Source of the DNA: Bacillota bacterium
Lineage (GTDB): Bacteria; Bacillota; Clostridia; Oscillospirales; Ruminococcaceae
Direction: 5' to 3'
DNA: 64,000 nucleotides
NCBI GenBank assembly: GCA_023433405.1
Contig: JAEZCT010000064.1
Span: forward strand, 9,763-73,762
Shown here: piece after piece, positions 16,941 to 25,709 of the stretch
Position numbering within the stretch: the first letter of the stretch is position 1
Layout: every line of letters begins with the position of its first letter
Position numbers and translations under genes: made by a program
Notes under the pieces: model-generated
What the model saw: the letters and a program-made list of their open reading frames with translations, nothing else
The model's database searches: none
Told to the model about the DNA's origin: nothing

Positions 16941-18710
16941 ATGACAACTAACAAACACGTTCTGAGCTGGATTGAAGAGATGAAGGCTCTGACAAAGCCC
17001 GACAAGATCGTATGGATTGACGGCTCGAAGGAGCAGCTTGACGCATTGCGTGCCGAGTCTGTAGCATCTGGCGAGATCCTAAAGCTTAACGAAGAGAAAC
17101 TGCCGGGCTGCTACATTCACCGCACCGCAGTCAACGACGTTGCCCGTGTAGAGCACCGCACCTTTATCTGCTCACGCAACAAAGAGGATGCAGGCCCCAC
17201 CAACAACTGGATGGACCCCCAGGAGGCTTACGCAAAGCTCCGCGGACTGTTTGACGGCGCGATGCAGGGTCGCACCATGTATGTCATCCCCTTTTCCATG
17301 GGTCCCATCGGTTCGCCCTTTGCCAAGGCCGGCATTGAGCTCACCGACTCCATCTATGTTGTTCTGAACATGGATATTATGACCCGCATCGGCGTAAAGG
17401 TGCTTGAGCAGCTGGGCGATTCCAACGACTTTGTTCGCGGCCTCCACGGCAAGAAGGATATTGACGAAGAGAACCGCTATATCATGCACTTCCCTGAGGA
17501 TAACGCTATCTGGTCCATCAACTCCGGTTACGGCGGCAACGTTCTGCTCGGCAAAAAGTGCTTTGCGCTCCGCATTGCATCCTACCAGGGCAAGAACGAG
17601 AGCTGGATGGCAGAGCATATGCTCATCCTCGGTCTTGAGAACCCCAAGGGTGAGGTTTCCTACATCGCGGCGGCGTTCCCCTCTGCCTGCGGCAAAACTA
17701 ACCTTGCCATGCTTATCCCCCCTCAGGAGTTCCTGGATAAGGGCTATAAGGTTTGGACTGTTGGCGACGATATTGCCTGGCTGCGCGTTGGTCCCGACGG
17801 CAGACTGTGGGCGGTTAACCCCGAGGCTGGCTTCTTTGGCGTAGCTCCCGGCACCAACATGAAATCGAACCCCAACGCTCTGCTTTCCACCAAGAAAAAC
17901 ACCATCTTCACAAACGTTGTGCATAACCTCGACGACAACACCGTTTGGTGGGAAGGTCTTGATAAGAACCCCCCCAAGAACGCTCTTAACTGGAAGGGCG
18001 AAAAGTGGGACAGCGAGTCGGGCGAGAAGGGCGCGCATCCCAACAGCCGCTTTACCGCTCCCGCCGCAAACTGCCCCTGCATCAGCAGTGAGTTTGAGGC
18101 TCCCCAGGGCGTGCCGATCAGCGCCATCGTATTCGGCGGACGCCGCGCCAAGACCGCTCCCTTGGTGTACCAGTCCTATGACTGGAACCACGGCGTATTC
18201 GTAGGCGCCATCATGGCCAGTGAGACCACCGCTGCCGCTACCGGCGCCGTAGGCGTTGTACGCCGCGACCCCATGGCTATGCTGCCCTTCTGCGGCTACC
18301 ACATGGGCGACTACTTCAAGCACTGGGTTGAGATGGGCAAGAAGCTGGGCGATAAGGCTCCTAAGGTGTTTAACGTCAACTGGTTTAGAACCGACGACGA
18401 AGGCCACTTTATTTGGCCGGGCTTTGGCGACAACATGCGCGTTCTCGAGTGGATTGTAGACCGCTGTGAGGGCAAAACCGACGCGGTTGAAACTGCCATC
18501 GGCTTTGAGCCTAAGGCGGAGTCCATCAACATCGAGGGTCTGGATATTGACCTTGAGACTGTTAAGGGTCTTCTGGGCGTCGACGTTGAGCTGTGGAAGG
18601 AAGAGGCCAAGGGCATTCACGAGTTCTTTGGCAAGTTTGGCGACAAGCTGCCCAAGGAGCTTGCGGATGAGCTTGCAAAGCTTGAGAAGCGCCTGGCGGA
18701 AGCGAAATAA
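16941..18710 (+). CDS. pckG: Phosphoenolpyruvate carboxykinase (GTP type)
   Basis: 589 residues, full length for the GTP family: HRTAVNDVARVEHRTFICS (substrate Arg region), PFSMGPIGSPFAKAGIELTDS, the kinase-1a P-loop FPSACGKTNLAM with the reactive Cys, the metal-binding VGDDIAWL, and the nucleotide pocket FNVNWFRTDDEGHFIWPGFG. It interconverts oxaloacetate and PEP using GTP/GDP. Codon use is strongly biased (AAG, AAC, CGC, GGC), suggesting very high expression. In fermentative clostridia the reaction may run either way. Flanked by a strong promoter and a long terminator. Confidence 0.98.
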   Translation: MTTNKHVLSWIEEMKALTKPDKIVWIDGSKEQLDALRAESVASGEILKLNEEKLPGCYIHRTAVNDVARVEHRTFICSRNKEDAGPTNNWMDPQEAYAKLRGLFDGAMQGRTMYVIPFSMGPIGSPFAKAGIELTDSIYVVLNMDIMTRIGVKVLEQLGDSNDFVRGLHGKKDIDEENRYIMHFPEDNAIWSINSGYGGNVLLGKKCFALRIASYQGKNESWMAEHMLILGLENPKGEVSYIAAAFPSACGKTNLAMLIPPQEFLDKGYKVWTVGDDIAWLRVGPDGRLWAVNPEAGFFGVAPGTNMKSNPNALLSTKKNTIFTNVVHNLDDNTVWWEGLDKNPPKNALNWKGEKWDSESGEKGAHPNSRFTAPAANCPCISSEFEAPQGVPISAIVFGGRRAKTAPLVYQSYDWNHGVFVGAIMASETTAAATGAVGVVRRDPMAMLPFCGYHMGDYFKHWVEMGKKLGDKAPKVFNVNWFRTDDEGHFIWPGFGDNMRVLEWIVDRCEGKTDAVETAIGFEPKAESINIEGLDIDLETVKGLLGVDVELWKEEAKGIHEFFGKFGDKLPKELADELAKLEKRLAEAK

Positions 18711-18744
18711 TTCATTCTCTTTGAGATTTTCTGCGGTATATAAC

Positions 18745-18800
18745 AAATAGGAACACCCCGCTGTGTGACAAGTCACATAGCGGGGTGTTCCTATTTTTAG
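18745..18800. terminator. Bidirectional terminator after pckG
   Basis: A 24-bp stem with one mismatch (18745-18768 with 18773-18796), a CAAG loop, and A/T tracts at both ends. It lies between convergent pckG and the minus-strand surface protein gene. Confidence 0.9.
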
Positions 18801-18806
18801 CTTGTA

Positions 18807-19682
18807 CTACCTTTTCTGCTTTGCCCTTTTAGCAAAAAGCTCAAGCACCGCAATACACGCAATAAAAGCCAAAAGACAAACACCCGCGGCGAAAAGCCGA
18901 TTAGAGTAGGCTGCGGTATATGCGGGAACGCCTATCCCACCCGTCATGGGAATCTCGCCTTTGGCATATACGGCACGCTCCGCCTCAAGCTGTGTATTTT
19001 TTTCAATCTCTTTTTTCCCCATTTGCATTAGCTGCTCATCCACAAGAACAATACCGCCGCTCTGCTCGGTAAAGATATCCCCGTTTGTACCCTTGAGGTT
19101 TGCGGCAATAAACGCCTCCTTTGCACCGTCCGTGACGTAATAGACATAACCCATACCCGTCACCCACATCATCCTCGCAGCGTATTTTTCGGTGTTCATT
19201 TGGTGCTTTTTCATAAGCGCCAGAATAGACTTTTGGTTTGCGTTAAAGTCCGTGGATTTATCCCGGCTGGTTGTCTCCATATACATATGAATATTGGGGT
19301 CTTTCCCATCCACAGAAAATTCCACTATACCCGCGAAGCCACCTTTTGTGTCCGTCACCTCGGCAAGATACCCCTGCCCGCCTTCAATCAGGTAAGGCGC
19401 AAAATCGAAATCGCCTGTTTGTGCGTAAGCGATTAAGCTGCCGTGATAAATGGGCATGATGGTTTTCGCGTTAATTTTCACGTTCATCTGTTCCAGAGAA
19501 GCCTTTATATATTTCCTGCTTCCCGCCGTTTTTAAAATCTCTTCGGAATCTTGCGCATAGACCGATTGCTCACAGGTAAATACTGTTTCATCGGCTTGTA
19601 ATGGCGCCGCCGTTAACTGCACGAAAAGCAACGTAGCTAGAAATACTGTATTAATCCAAATACCCTTGTTTTTTCTCTTCAT
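18807..19682 (-). CDS. Secreted surface protein with IPMTG sorting signal
   Basis: About 291 residues, no family recognised. An N-terminal signal peptide (KGIWINTVFLATLLFVQLTAAPLQA) is followed by a soluble domain of about 220 residues. The C terminus reads IPMTGG, then a hydrophobic stretch (LFAAGVCLLAFIACIAVLELF) and a basic tail (KRAKQKR). This is the three-part sortase signal with IPMTG in the LPXTG position, though the spacing to the hydrophobic stretch is somewhat long; a plain membrane anchor is the alternative. The start at 19682 follows a weak GAGATAAG. No sortase gene is in the window. Confidence 0.7.
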   Translation of the reverse strand: MKRKNKGIWINTVFLATLLFVQLTAAPLQADETVFTCEQSVYAQDSEEILKTAGSRKYIKASLEQMNVKINAKTIMPIYHGSLIAYAQTGDFDFAPYLIEGGQGYLAEVTDTKGGFAGIVEFSVDGKDPNIHMYMETTSRDKSTDFNANQKSILALMKKHQMNTEKYAARMMWVTGMGYVYYVTDGAKEAFIAANLKGTNGDIFTEQSGGIVLVDEQLMQMGKKEIEKNTQLEAERAVYAKGEIPMTGGIGVPAYTAAYSNRLFAAGVCLLAFIACIAVLELFAKRAKQKR

Positions 19683-19754
19683 TATCTTATCTCTAGCGTA
19701 AGAATTTGTCAAATTATTTGTGCTCCGCTTTTAAAGACTATGACGACCCGCTTA

Positions 19755-19830
19755 CACTATTATCCGATTGAAAAGTGTATAAAAATCCGCATGAAAATGC
19801 ATGGACTAACACTTTCATTGGAATTCGAAT
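19755..19830. repeat. Decayed copy of the 100-bp palindromic element
   Basis: Left arm CACTATTATCCGATT...AAGTGTATAAAAATCCGC is intact and preceded by TTA; the right arm is reduced to ACACTTT and GGA fragments. A truncated type A element. Confidence 0.65.
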
Positions 19831-19837
19831 AAGCAGA

Positions 19838-19904
19838 AAGAACCTCATAATAACCGTGCGGCTGCAATACGTCTTGCTGCTTTGTGGTTTATCATGAGGT
19901 TCTT
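19838..19904 (-). repeat. ATAAACC hairpin repeat, copy 2
   Basis: Closed by AAGAACCTCAT/ATGAGGTTCTT. On the minus strand the interior contains ATAAACC, GCAGC and ACGTATTGCAGCCG, nearly matching the hairpin at 4942-4985. On the minus strand it could end transcription coming from the chemoreceptor gene. Confidence 0.65.
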
Positions 19905-19931
19905 ATTTTGACAGAATGGGTAATTGTATTA

Positions 19932-20031
19932 TACTAATATCCGATTTAAAAGAGTATAAAAATCAAGTGAAAAGCTTTAATTTATGGATTTTCACGCGGA
20001 TTTTTATCGACTCTTTTTGAGGGAATTAGTA
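19932..20031. mobile_element. 100-bp palindromic MITE (type B), copy 3, abutting a stop codon
   Basis: 100 bp from TACTAATATCC to GGAATTAGTA, flanked by TTA at 19929-19931 and 20032-20034. The right TTA is, on the minus strand, the TAA stop codon of the chemoreceptor gene, so the duplicated target is the stop codon itself. Confidence 0.93.
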
Positions 20032-21702
20032 TTATACAGCTATTTTCGCGAGCTTAAACTTCGCAATCTCGCGGTTTAAGAGACCTGCCTGTGTGGAAAG
20101 CTCCTCGCTCGCGGCGGCGCTCTCCTCGGCGGTTGAGGAGTTTGTCTGCACCACCAGCGATATCTGCTCGGTGCTGCCGGTTACCTGCGCAATGGCGGTC
20201 GCCTGCTGTGCCGACGCAAGCTCAATGGTTCCCATCACCTCGCGCACCTTCTGCGCATTCTCCGATACGGCGGAGAGCGACTTTGCGGTGTCACCCGCAA
20301 GCTTTGAGCCAAGCTTTACGGCGGCTAAGGAGGCGTCTATCAGCTCGGCGGTTCCCTTCACCGCCTCGGCGGAACGGCTGGCGAGGGTGCGAACCTCATC
20401 GGCTACCACAGAGAAGCCCTTGCCCGCCTGCCCCGCTCTTGCGGCCTCTACCGCCGCGTTCAGGGCCAGGATGTTTGTTTGGAACGCGATATCCTCTATC
20501 ACCTTGTTAATGACGCTAATCTGCCCGGAGGCGGCGGATATCTGCTCCATTGCGTTGAGCATTCGCGCCATTACCTCATTGCTGAGGCTTACCTCGTTTA
20601 CCGTATGTTCCACATATTTGTTGGCAAGCCTTGTGTTCTCGGCATTCTCTCGTATGCTCTCGCCAATCTCGTTCATCGAGCCGGTCAGCTCCTCAAGCGA
20701 TGCCGCCTGCTCTGACGCGCCGTGGGAGAGCATCTGTGCGCCCAGCGCTATCTGCTCGGAGCCGACGTTTACCTGTGCGGCAGACTGCGCGATGTTTTCG
20801 AGCAGCCGGTTCAGGTTCTTAAGTGTCTGGTTTAAAGCAACGGACATCACATCGTTTTGCGAGCGGGGCTCTACCTTTAGTGAAAGATCGCCGTGCGCCA
20901 TTGCCTCGAGCAGACGAACCTGCTCGCGTATGGCGTTTGTCATGCGGATAAACGCGTCAAAAAGCTGCCCTATTTCGTCCTTGCTGTCCACAGTCAGCTC
21001 AATATCCAGGTTGCCCACCGCAAGCTCATCCGCCGCGTTTACCACCTTTTTAATCTTTAGGGCGATTGCCTGATTGAGATAGCGGATGAGAAAAAGAATC
21101 AGCAGCACCGTAAAAATAATGGTGGGAATGCCGATGCCCATTAATACCAACAGTCCTCTGTCGGCATCCGCCATGGCTTCTATTACATAATCTTCGTTGA
21201 GCACAGTCAGGCGTTCAAATAAATCCACCAGATTATTGTTTATGTAAAGCGCATTCTCCATATGGGTATAGGCCTCCGCCTTTTTACTGGCCAAAACCAG
21301 TGAAAGCAGCTGGTTTTTATAGCTTGTATACTCACCCAAATAAAAGCTCTCAAGCTCCTTAAACAGCGCGCGGTCCTCCTCCAGAAGGACTGATTGCTCA
21401 TAGACCGTAAACTCTGCCTTCATTTGGTCGTCGCTGGTTTGCAGCTTTGCTATGCTGCTCTGAAAGATATCATCCTTCACTTCATACATTAACAGGTTCC
21501 GTGTCAGTACGCGCTGTTCTTGAAAATTCTCGCTCATATTGCCCACGGCGGCAACCGCCGTCAGGTTTTTGTCGTGCAGCTTGTGTAGCCTGTCGTTTGC
21601 CTGCAATACCCCAAAAAATGCAACGCCGCATACCAAAAGTAAAACGATACCGATTACGCCAAAGGAAACAAGCAACTTTTTTTGTATACTGTAATCCTTC
21701 AT
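20032..21702 (-). CDS. Methyl-accepting chemotaxis protein
   Basis: About 556 residues: N-terminal membrane span (KLLVSFGVIGIVLLLVCGVAFF), a four-helix-type extracytoplasmic sensor of about 150 residues, a second span (LLVLMGIGIPTIIFTVLLILFLIRYL), HAMP, and a cytoplasmic signalling domain with the hairpin tip VIEDIAFQTNILALNAAVEAARAG. It signals through CheA/CheW, not in the window. The start at 21702 follows AGGGATG. A Fur-box-like sequence overlaps the predicted transcription start, and a MITE sits directly at the stop codon. No CheR/CheB docking pentapeptide is seen at the C terminus. Its ligand is unknown. Confidence 0.95.
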   Translation of the reverse strand: MKDYSIQKKLLVSFGVIGIVLLLVCGVAFFGVLQANDRLHKLHDKNLTAVAAVGNMSENFQEQRVLTRNLLMYEVKDDIFQSSIAKLQTSDDQMKAEFTVYEQSVLLEEDRALFKELESFYLGEYTSYKNQLLSLVLASKKAEAYTHMENALYINNNLVDLFERLTVLNEDYVIEAMADADRGLLVLMGIGIPTIIFTVLLILFLIRYLNQAIALKIKKVVNAADELAVGNLDIELTVDSKDEIGQLFDAFIRMTNAIREQVRLLEAMAHGDLSLKVEPRSQNDVMSVALNQTLKNLNRLLENIAQSAAQVNVGSEQIALGAQMLSHGASEQAASLEELTGSMNEIGESIRENAENTRLANKYVEHTVNEVSLSNEVMARMLNAMEQISAASGQISVINKVIEDIAFQTNILALNAAVEAARAGQAGKGFSVVADEVRTLASRSAEAVKGTAELIDASLAAVKLGSKLAGDTAKSLSAVSENAQKVREVMGTIELASAQQATAIAQVTGSTEQISLVVQTNSSTAEESAAASEELSTQAGLLNREIAKFKLAKIAV

Positions 21703-21762
21703 AATCAACACATCCCTATATTTTTTATGAGTCACTACGCAGCCTTCTTCATCCAGCTCAAT

Positions 21763-21781
21763 TGTAATGATAATTATTATA
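21763..21781 (-). promoter_or_regulatory. Fur-box-like operator upstream of the chemoreceptor
   Basis: TGTAATGATAATTATTATA matches the 19-bp Fur consensus at 15 of 19 positions by eye. It lies right next to a minus-strand TATAAT (21782-21787), so it would cover the transcription start. The AT-rich context raises the chance of coincidence. Confidence 0.5.
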
Positions 21782-21957
21782 ATTATACAGAATTAGCTGG
21801 AATAATACTAGTAGCAAAACTGTTAAATAGGTGAAATGCAGTGGTTTTACAAAAATTTTATTGATTAAACTATTGACAGTAAATCTATATGATAAGTTCA
21901 AGAAATTTCGCAAAATCATAAGGTTTACAGAAATTTACTTGCAGGCAGAAGCACCGA

Positions 21958-23556
21958 CTAAAAGCCCTCGGTTAACCGGTCTATCGCCATATCGTAAGCC
22001 TTATGGATGCTGTGCGCCGCAATTTCCATAAAACTTGAGCGGTTATCAAAGAGCGTTCTCTGGTTTTTGGCGTTTACTTCCGGTTGTTGAAGAAGCAAAT
22101 CGGTGAATACACCATCGTACACGCTGTCGCAGGTATTGCTTTCGCTTTTGTCGGCGTACAGGCTGATAAGGCCCCCTTCAATCTCACCCGATACGGGTGT
22201 TTCCGCTGCCTCCACCCCGTCAACCCGCACGACCAGAAGGCTGCCAATGAGTATAATCTCAAGCCTTCTGCTGCCCACGGCGTGGATATCCGGCTGCAAT
22301 GCTTCCAAAACGGGTGGCGTGGGTGCTATTTCTGCCGCATCCTCCGGCCTTGCGGTGTTGAGCCATGCTATCTCAAAGCAATGAGCATCGCTTTCGGCGG
22401 GCACCGGCAGAGCGACAGTGGAAAGCACCGTCTCGCCGCCCACCGACTCCTTTTGGGATAGCAGCAGGCTGTTGTCCTTGAGAGCAACCTTTATAAAGCT
22501 GTTTTTCTGAGCATCCCTGCGCAGGAATATTGCTTGTTCCCCCACCACGTTGCCGTCAAGATCCACACGAAGGGATACGTTTTGGAAGCGTTCGCTGTGG
22601 CTTAGGTGCATTTCCGCCGGGCTATCGGGCGGGGTGGTCAGAATGATGGTACCTGCGCGAAACTCCGCCCGCCCGCATTGGATGCTCCAATGGGCCGCGC
22701 GGCGGCTGTCTCCCGTTTGGAAGGCCATGGGATACCCTGTATCCTGTTGTATTCGCATGAGCAGGTGGTTTGTATACCAGTAGCTTTGAGCCTGGATGCG
22801 GGTGAGCTCAAGGGGGCTGGAATCGCGGGTGTTAAAGGCCTCTCCTTCGCGGCTGAGGGCCATCTGACCAGCCCTTCGCGTTCCCTCCGGGTTTTGTGCC
22901 CGCGTATTTTGAGCCGCGTCGCCGTCGGCTCCCTCTGTGGGCAGGATGGCATACAAAAGGGGCGCATAGCCCAGCTGTTTGGTATAGATGGTATTGATAC
23001 TGTCGTAATCCGTCCCATAGCCGCTGGAGCCCAGCTCCCAAAAGGAGGTGCTTGCCATGTCCAGGAGGTTGTTAGGCTGTAGCTTGCCGTTTTCCTTTTG
23101 GGTTAAGCCCCCCGCTTCGCGTAGCATTGTTGCTTTGTAGTTTAACCGTTCCAGCATGGGTTGTACCAGCATGACGGTATCCCTTCGCCCATCCTCAAAG
23201 AGCAAAAGCATACCCTTTTCGGGCAGCCTGCCGCCCGAGCCGTAAAAGTCCAGCACATCCTGCTGCGTTAACGTCACTAGACCCGATTCCTTAAGTGCCG
23301 AGAGCTGCTCAAAAAGCATCCCGTCATCCATGCGTGCGCCTTTGCGCGTGCGGTTTGCCCCGGGGAAAGACACCGCTACAAAGCCCTTGTCACTTTCCAT
23401 CAGTGCGGGGTTTACCGGCTCGTAGCGTTTTACTTGTAAAAAGTGAAGCACGGGCACAACGGTAAGCGCCGCTAAAAGAATAACCTGAAGCAGCGTGCGC
23501 ACGCCTTTTGAAATAAGCTTTCTTTCATAATTAAACACCACGCCTTTGCCTGGCAT
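21958..23556 (-). CDS. NodB-like polysaccharide deacetylase-fold protein, probably inactive
   Basis: About 532 residues. After a membrane anchor (LLQVILLAALTVVPVLHFL) comes a NodB-type fold: GFVAVSFPGA, LVTLTQQDVLDFY, LLLLFEDGRRDTVMLVQPML and YKATML. The usual T-F-D-D-G is L-F-E-D-G, and the H-(S/T)-x-x-H metal site is absent where WELGSSGYGTDYD occurs, so it may bind rather than deacetylate a glycan. The C-terminal 250 residues are beta-rich and unrecognised. The start at 23556 has AAGGGGGC upstream and lies four bases after the PilZ glycosyltransferase, so the two form an operon. Confidence 0.7.
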   Translation of the reverse strand: MPGKGVVFNYERKLISKGVRTLLQVILLAALTVVPVLHFLQVKRYEPVNPALMESDKGFVAVSFPGANRTRKGARMDDGMLFEQLSALKESGLVTLTQQDVLDFYGSGGRLPEKGMLLLFEDGRRDTVMLVQPMLERLNYKATMLREAGGLTQKENGKLQPNNLLDMASTSFWELGSSGYGTDYDSINTIYTKQLGYAPLLYAILPTEGADGDAAQNTRAQNPEGTRRAGQMALSREGEAFNTRDSSPLELTRIQAQSYWYTNHLLMRIQQDTGYPMAFQTGDSRRAAHWSIQCGRAEFRAGTIILTTPPDSPAEMHLSHSERFQNVSLRVDLDGNVVGEQAIFLRRDAQKNSFIKVALKDNSLLLSQKESVGGETVLSTVALPVPAESDAHCFEIAWLNTARPEDAAEIAPTPPVLEALQPDIHAVGSRRLEIILIGSLLVVRVDGVEAAETPVSGEIEGGLISLYADKSESNTCDSVYDGVFTDLLLQQPEVNAKNQRTLFDNRSSFMEIAAHSIHKAYDMAIDRLTEGF

Positions 23557-23560
23557 TGCC

Positions 23561-25399
23561 TCACGCCCCCTTCTTTCGGGCGCGCCGATTGGCGGGCTTC
23601 GCGTCAGCTTCCTGAAGGTCATGGCAGCCATGTCCCTGGGTCTTGTGGGAGGCGGCACCCGTACCGCCTGTAGCGAAGACCTGACAAAGCAAAAATATTT
23701 CATATAAAACGCCAAAGAGCAGCCCAAACAGCCAAAGCGCGCTTTTACGCAGCAAAAGCTCGGCAATGCTTAGTAAAGCAATTAATGTAAGCAGGCCCGC
23801 AAAAAAAACGGTGGGAAACACCCCGCTGGCTATTGGCGCAATCACCACCAAAAAGAGCACTGCCCAAGGTGCGGTAATGGGAAGCAGAAAGCCAATATAA
23901 AAGAAAATGGCCATAAACGGCTCTTTTCTCCACACATGACGAGCCGAAAGAAAGGACTCTCGCAGCCAGGAGCGTCTGCACGCCGCCTGCCGCTTCATGA
24001 ACAGTCTGGCGGAGGAGGGCGCCATGGCGGTGCATACCGCCGTATCCTGATATCCTGTGCGGTACTCCTTCATCATTAGGCTTGCCATGCTTTTGCCATC
24101 CTCACAGCCTGCGCCTCGACAAAGAAAGCGCCGGTTAATCCATTGCTCCTGAAACCGGAGCACCAAATCCCTGCGGTAGCAGGTGATGGGGCCCGACAGG
24201 CTGGTAACGCAATCAAAATACGCCTCCGCCGCCTTCATCACCCGAAACAGCACATATCCGCGCGCGGATTGCAGCCGTGTAAGAAGGTTCGTGTACTTGT
24301 TCTCCACATCGGCGCGCCCTGTGACGCCCCCCATGCGCGGATCCTGAAAGGGCTGCACCAAGTTTTTAATGGCGGTAGGGGCCAGAAGACAATCCGAGTC
24401 GGCAAACACCACCAGCTCGTGCTTTGCAAGCTCGGCGCCCCGCGCAAGGGCGGCGCGCTTGCCCTGGCGGGTATCTTGCACAATGAGCCGCACCCGTTCG
24501 CTGGTTTTATACCGGTCGCCATCGCCGTACAGCTTTAAAAGCGTAGCGGCTATGCGATCCACCGAGCGGTCGGCGGAGCAGTCATCCACAACAATAACCT
24601 CCAGCCTGTCAATGGGATAATCCTGATTGACACAGCTGATAATCGTGCGCGAGATGGTCTGCCCCTCGTTATAGCAAGGGATAACGACAGTAACCCCGGG
24701 CGTATACGCCGCATTGACGGGCACCGAACGATACATTGCGCCAAACAGATACCGCGACAGCAAAAAAGCGGCGGCGATAAGGCTGTAGCAGTATAAAACC
24801 CGGTTGTACCCAAAGGAGAAGGCGCTTTCCACCTGCATTAGCAGCATCGTAAACGCCATAAAGGCCATAACCAGCGCCGCAAAGCTGAAGGCGTACCGCC
24901 GCCGACGTCGCTTGATTTTTCTGGCGAGGGATTTGTTTAACTCAAACGCGGCATACATGCCGTACACCCGGTCTGTGGGCTCTATGCGCACCACATACCC
25001 GGAGGTTCTCACCCTATGCTCATAGCCCTCGGGCATACTGCCGGGTACAATCTCAAACCGCAGCTCGTACTCGTCGCCTACCTTGAGCGGGGGGGAGGTT
25101 CCCACAAACTCCACCATCATGCCGGTGGAGGAGGTATCCACGCTCTGGGCGCGCAGCCACGGGTTTGGGCCTGTGGCGTGTTTTTTGCGCAGCTTCACCT
25201 TGTAATTGGTGATATATCGCTGCCCTTCCTGCCGAAGTCTTGCGGCACAGTCAGCGTCCGTCCGTGCCTCTTCACTTTGTATGGCGGCGCGCCTGTCCGA
25301 CCGGCGGCGGTTTTCGCTATCCGGCACGTCGGGCAGCAGGCGGCGATCCCTTTTTGCCTCGGCGGTTATCTGTTGGCTGCCTTTGTTTTCTTTTGTCAT
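23561..25399 (-). CDS. PilZ-GT2 fusion: c-di-GMP-responsive polysaccharide synthase
   Basis: 612 residues. The N-terminal 155 residues resemble PilZ: an Arg-rich stretch (RRRSDRR), DTSSTG matching the (D/N)x(S/T)xxG motif, and a VYGMYAAFEL strand. Two spans follow, then a processive GT2 domain with TVVIPCYNEGQT, VVDDCSADRS, FADSDC, GCEDGKS (acceptor acid) and QAACRRSW (Q..RW-type motif), and four C-terminal spans. This is the plan of hyaluronan, chitin and cellulose synthases. The product cannot be told from sequence. c-di-GMP control is inferred from PilZ, which is unusual in being N-terminal. Confidence 0.85.
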   Translation of the reverse strand: MTKENKGSQQITAEAKRDRRLLPDVPDSENRRRSDRRAAIQSEEARTDADCAARLRQEGQRYITNYKVKLRKKHATGPNPWLRAQSVDTSSTGMMVEFVGTSPPLKVGDEYELRFEIVPGSMPEGYEHRVRTSGYVVRIEPTDRVYGMYAAFELNKSLARKIKRRRRRYAFSFAALVMAFMAFTMLLMQVESAFSFGYNRVLYCYSLIAAAFLLSRYLFGAMYRSVPVNAAYTPGVTVVIPCYNEGQTISRTIISCVNQDYPIDRLEVIVVDDCSADRSVDRIAATLLKLYGDGDRYKTSERVRLIVQDTRQGKRAALARGAELAKHELVVFADSDCLLAPTAIKNLVQPFQDPRMGGVTGRADVENKYTNLLTRLQSARGYVLFRVMKAAEAYFDCVTSLSGPITCYRRDLVLRFQEQWINRRFLCRGAGCEDGKSMASLMMKEYRTGYQDTAVCTAMAPSSARLFMKRQAACRRSWLRESFLSARHVWRKEPFMAIFFYIGFLLPITAPWAVLFLVVIAPIASGVFPTVFFAGLLTLIALLSIAELLLRKSALWLFGLLFGVLYEIFLLCQVFATGGTGAASHKTQGHGCHDLQEADAKPANRRARKKGA

Positions 25400-25458
25400 G
25401 CTTTCATCATTCCCTCATGCAGCAGTCAATAATAGATTGTTTGGCGCGCTGCGTGTAA

Positions 25459-25489
25459 TACTAAACCCCTCTTAAAACGGATATTAGTA
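25459..25489. mobile_element. 31-bp internally deleted MITE
   Basis: TACTAAACCCC...CGGATATTAGTA keeps only the two ends of the 100-bp element, still flanked by TAA on both sides (25456-25458, 25490-25492). About 70 bp of the centre is missing. Confidence 0.75.
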
Positions 25490-25709
25490 TAAAAGCCCGT
25501 ACTTCTCCCGCGCGCATTTGCAAACGGCTTGGTTATTAAGGCAAATATATGCAATTATATACCCGGCACGGTGCTCCGTTCCGGCTTGCTCGGCAGTATA
25601 TGACAAAAAACTACAAAATAGTGCTTATGTCGGCATTATAACAAATCTGCCTGAGGAAGTAAACACAGGCGAGATGAACGGGCACGCCAAACGCATGAGT
25701 TAAAAAGCC

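Noticed and set aside
17172..18776. A 534-codon open frame antisense to pckG
   Set aside because: It is a by-product of strong codon bias in pckG; no ribosome site and no family resemblance, while the plus strand encodes an unmistakable PEP carboxykinase.
25518..25703. A 61-codon plus-strand frame upstream of the transposase remnant
   Set aside because: No ribosome site, no recognisable motif and repeat-rich surroundings.
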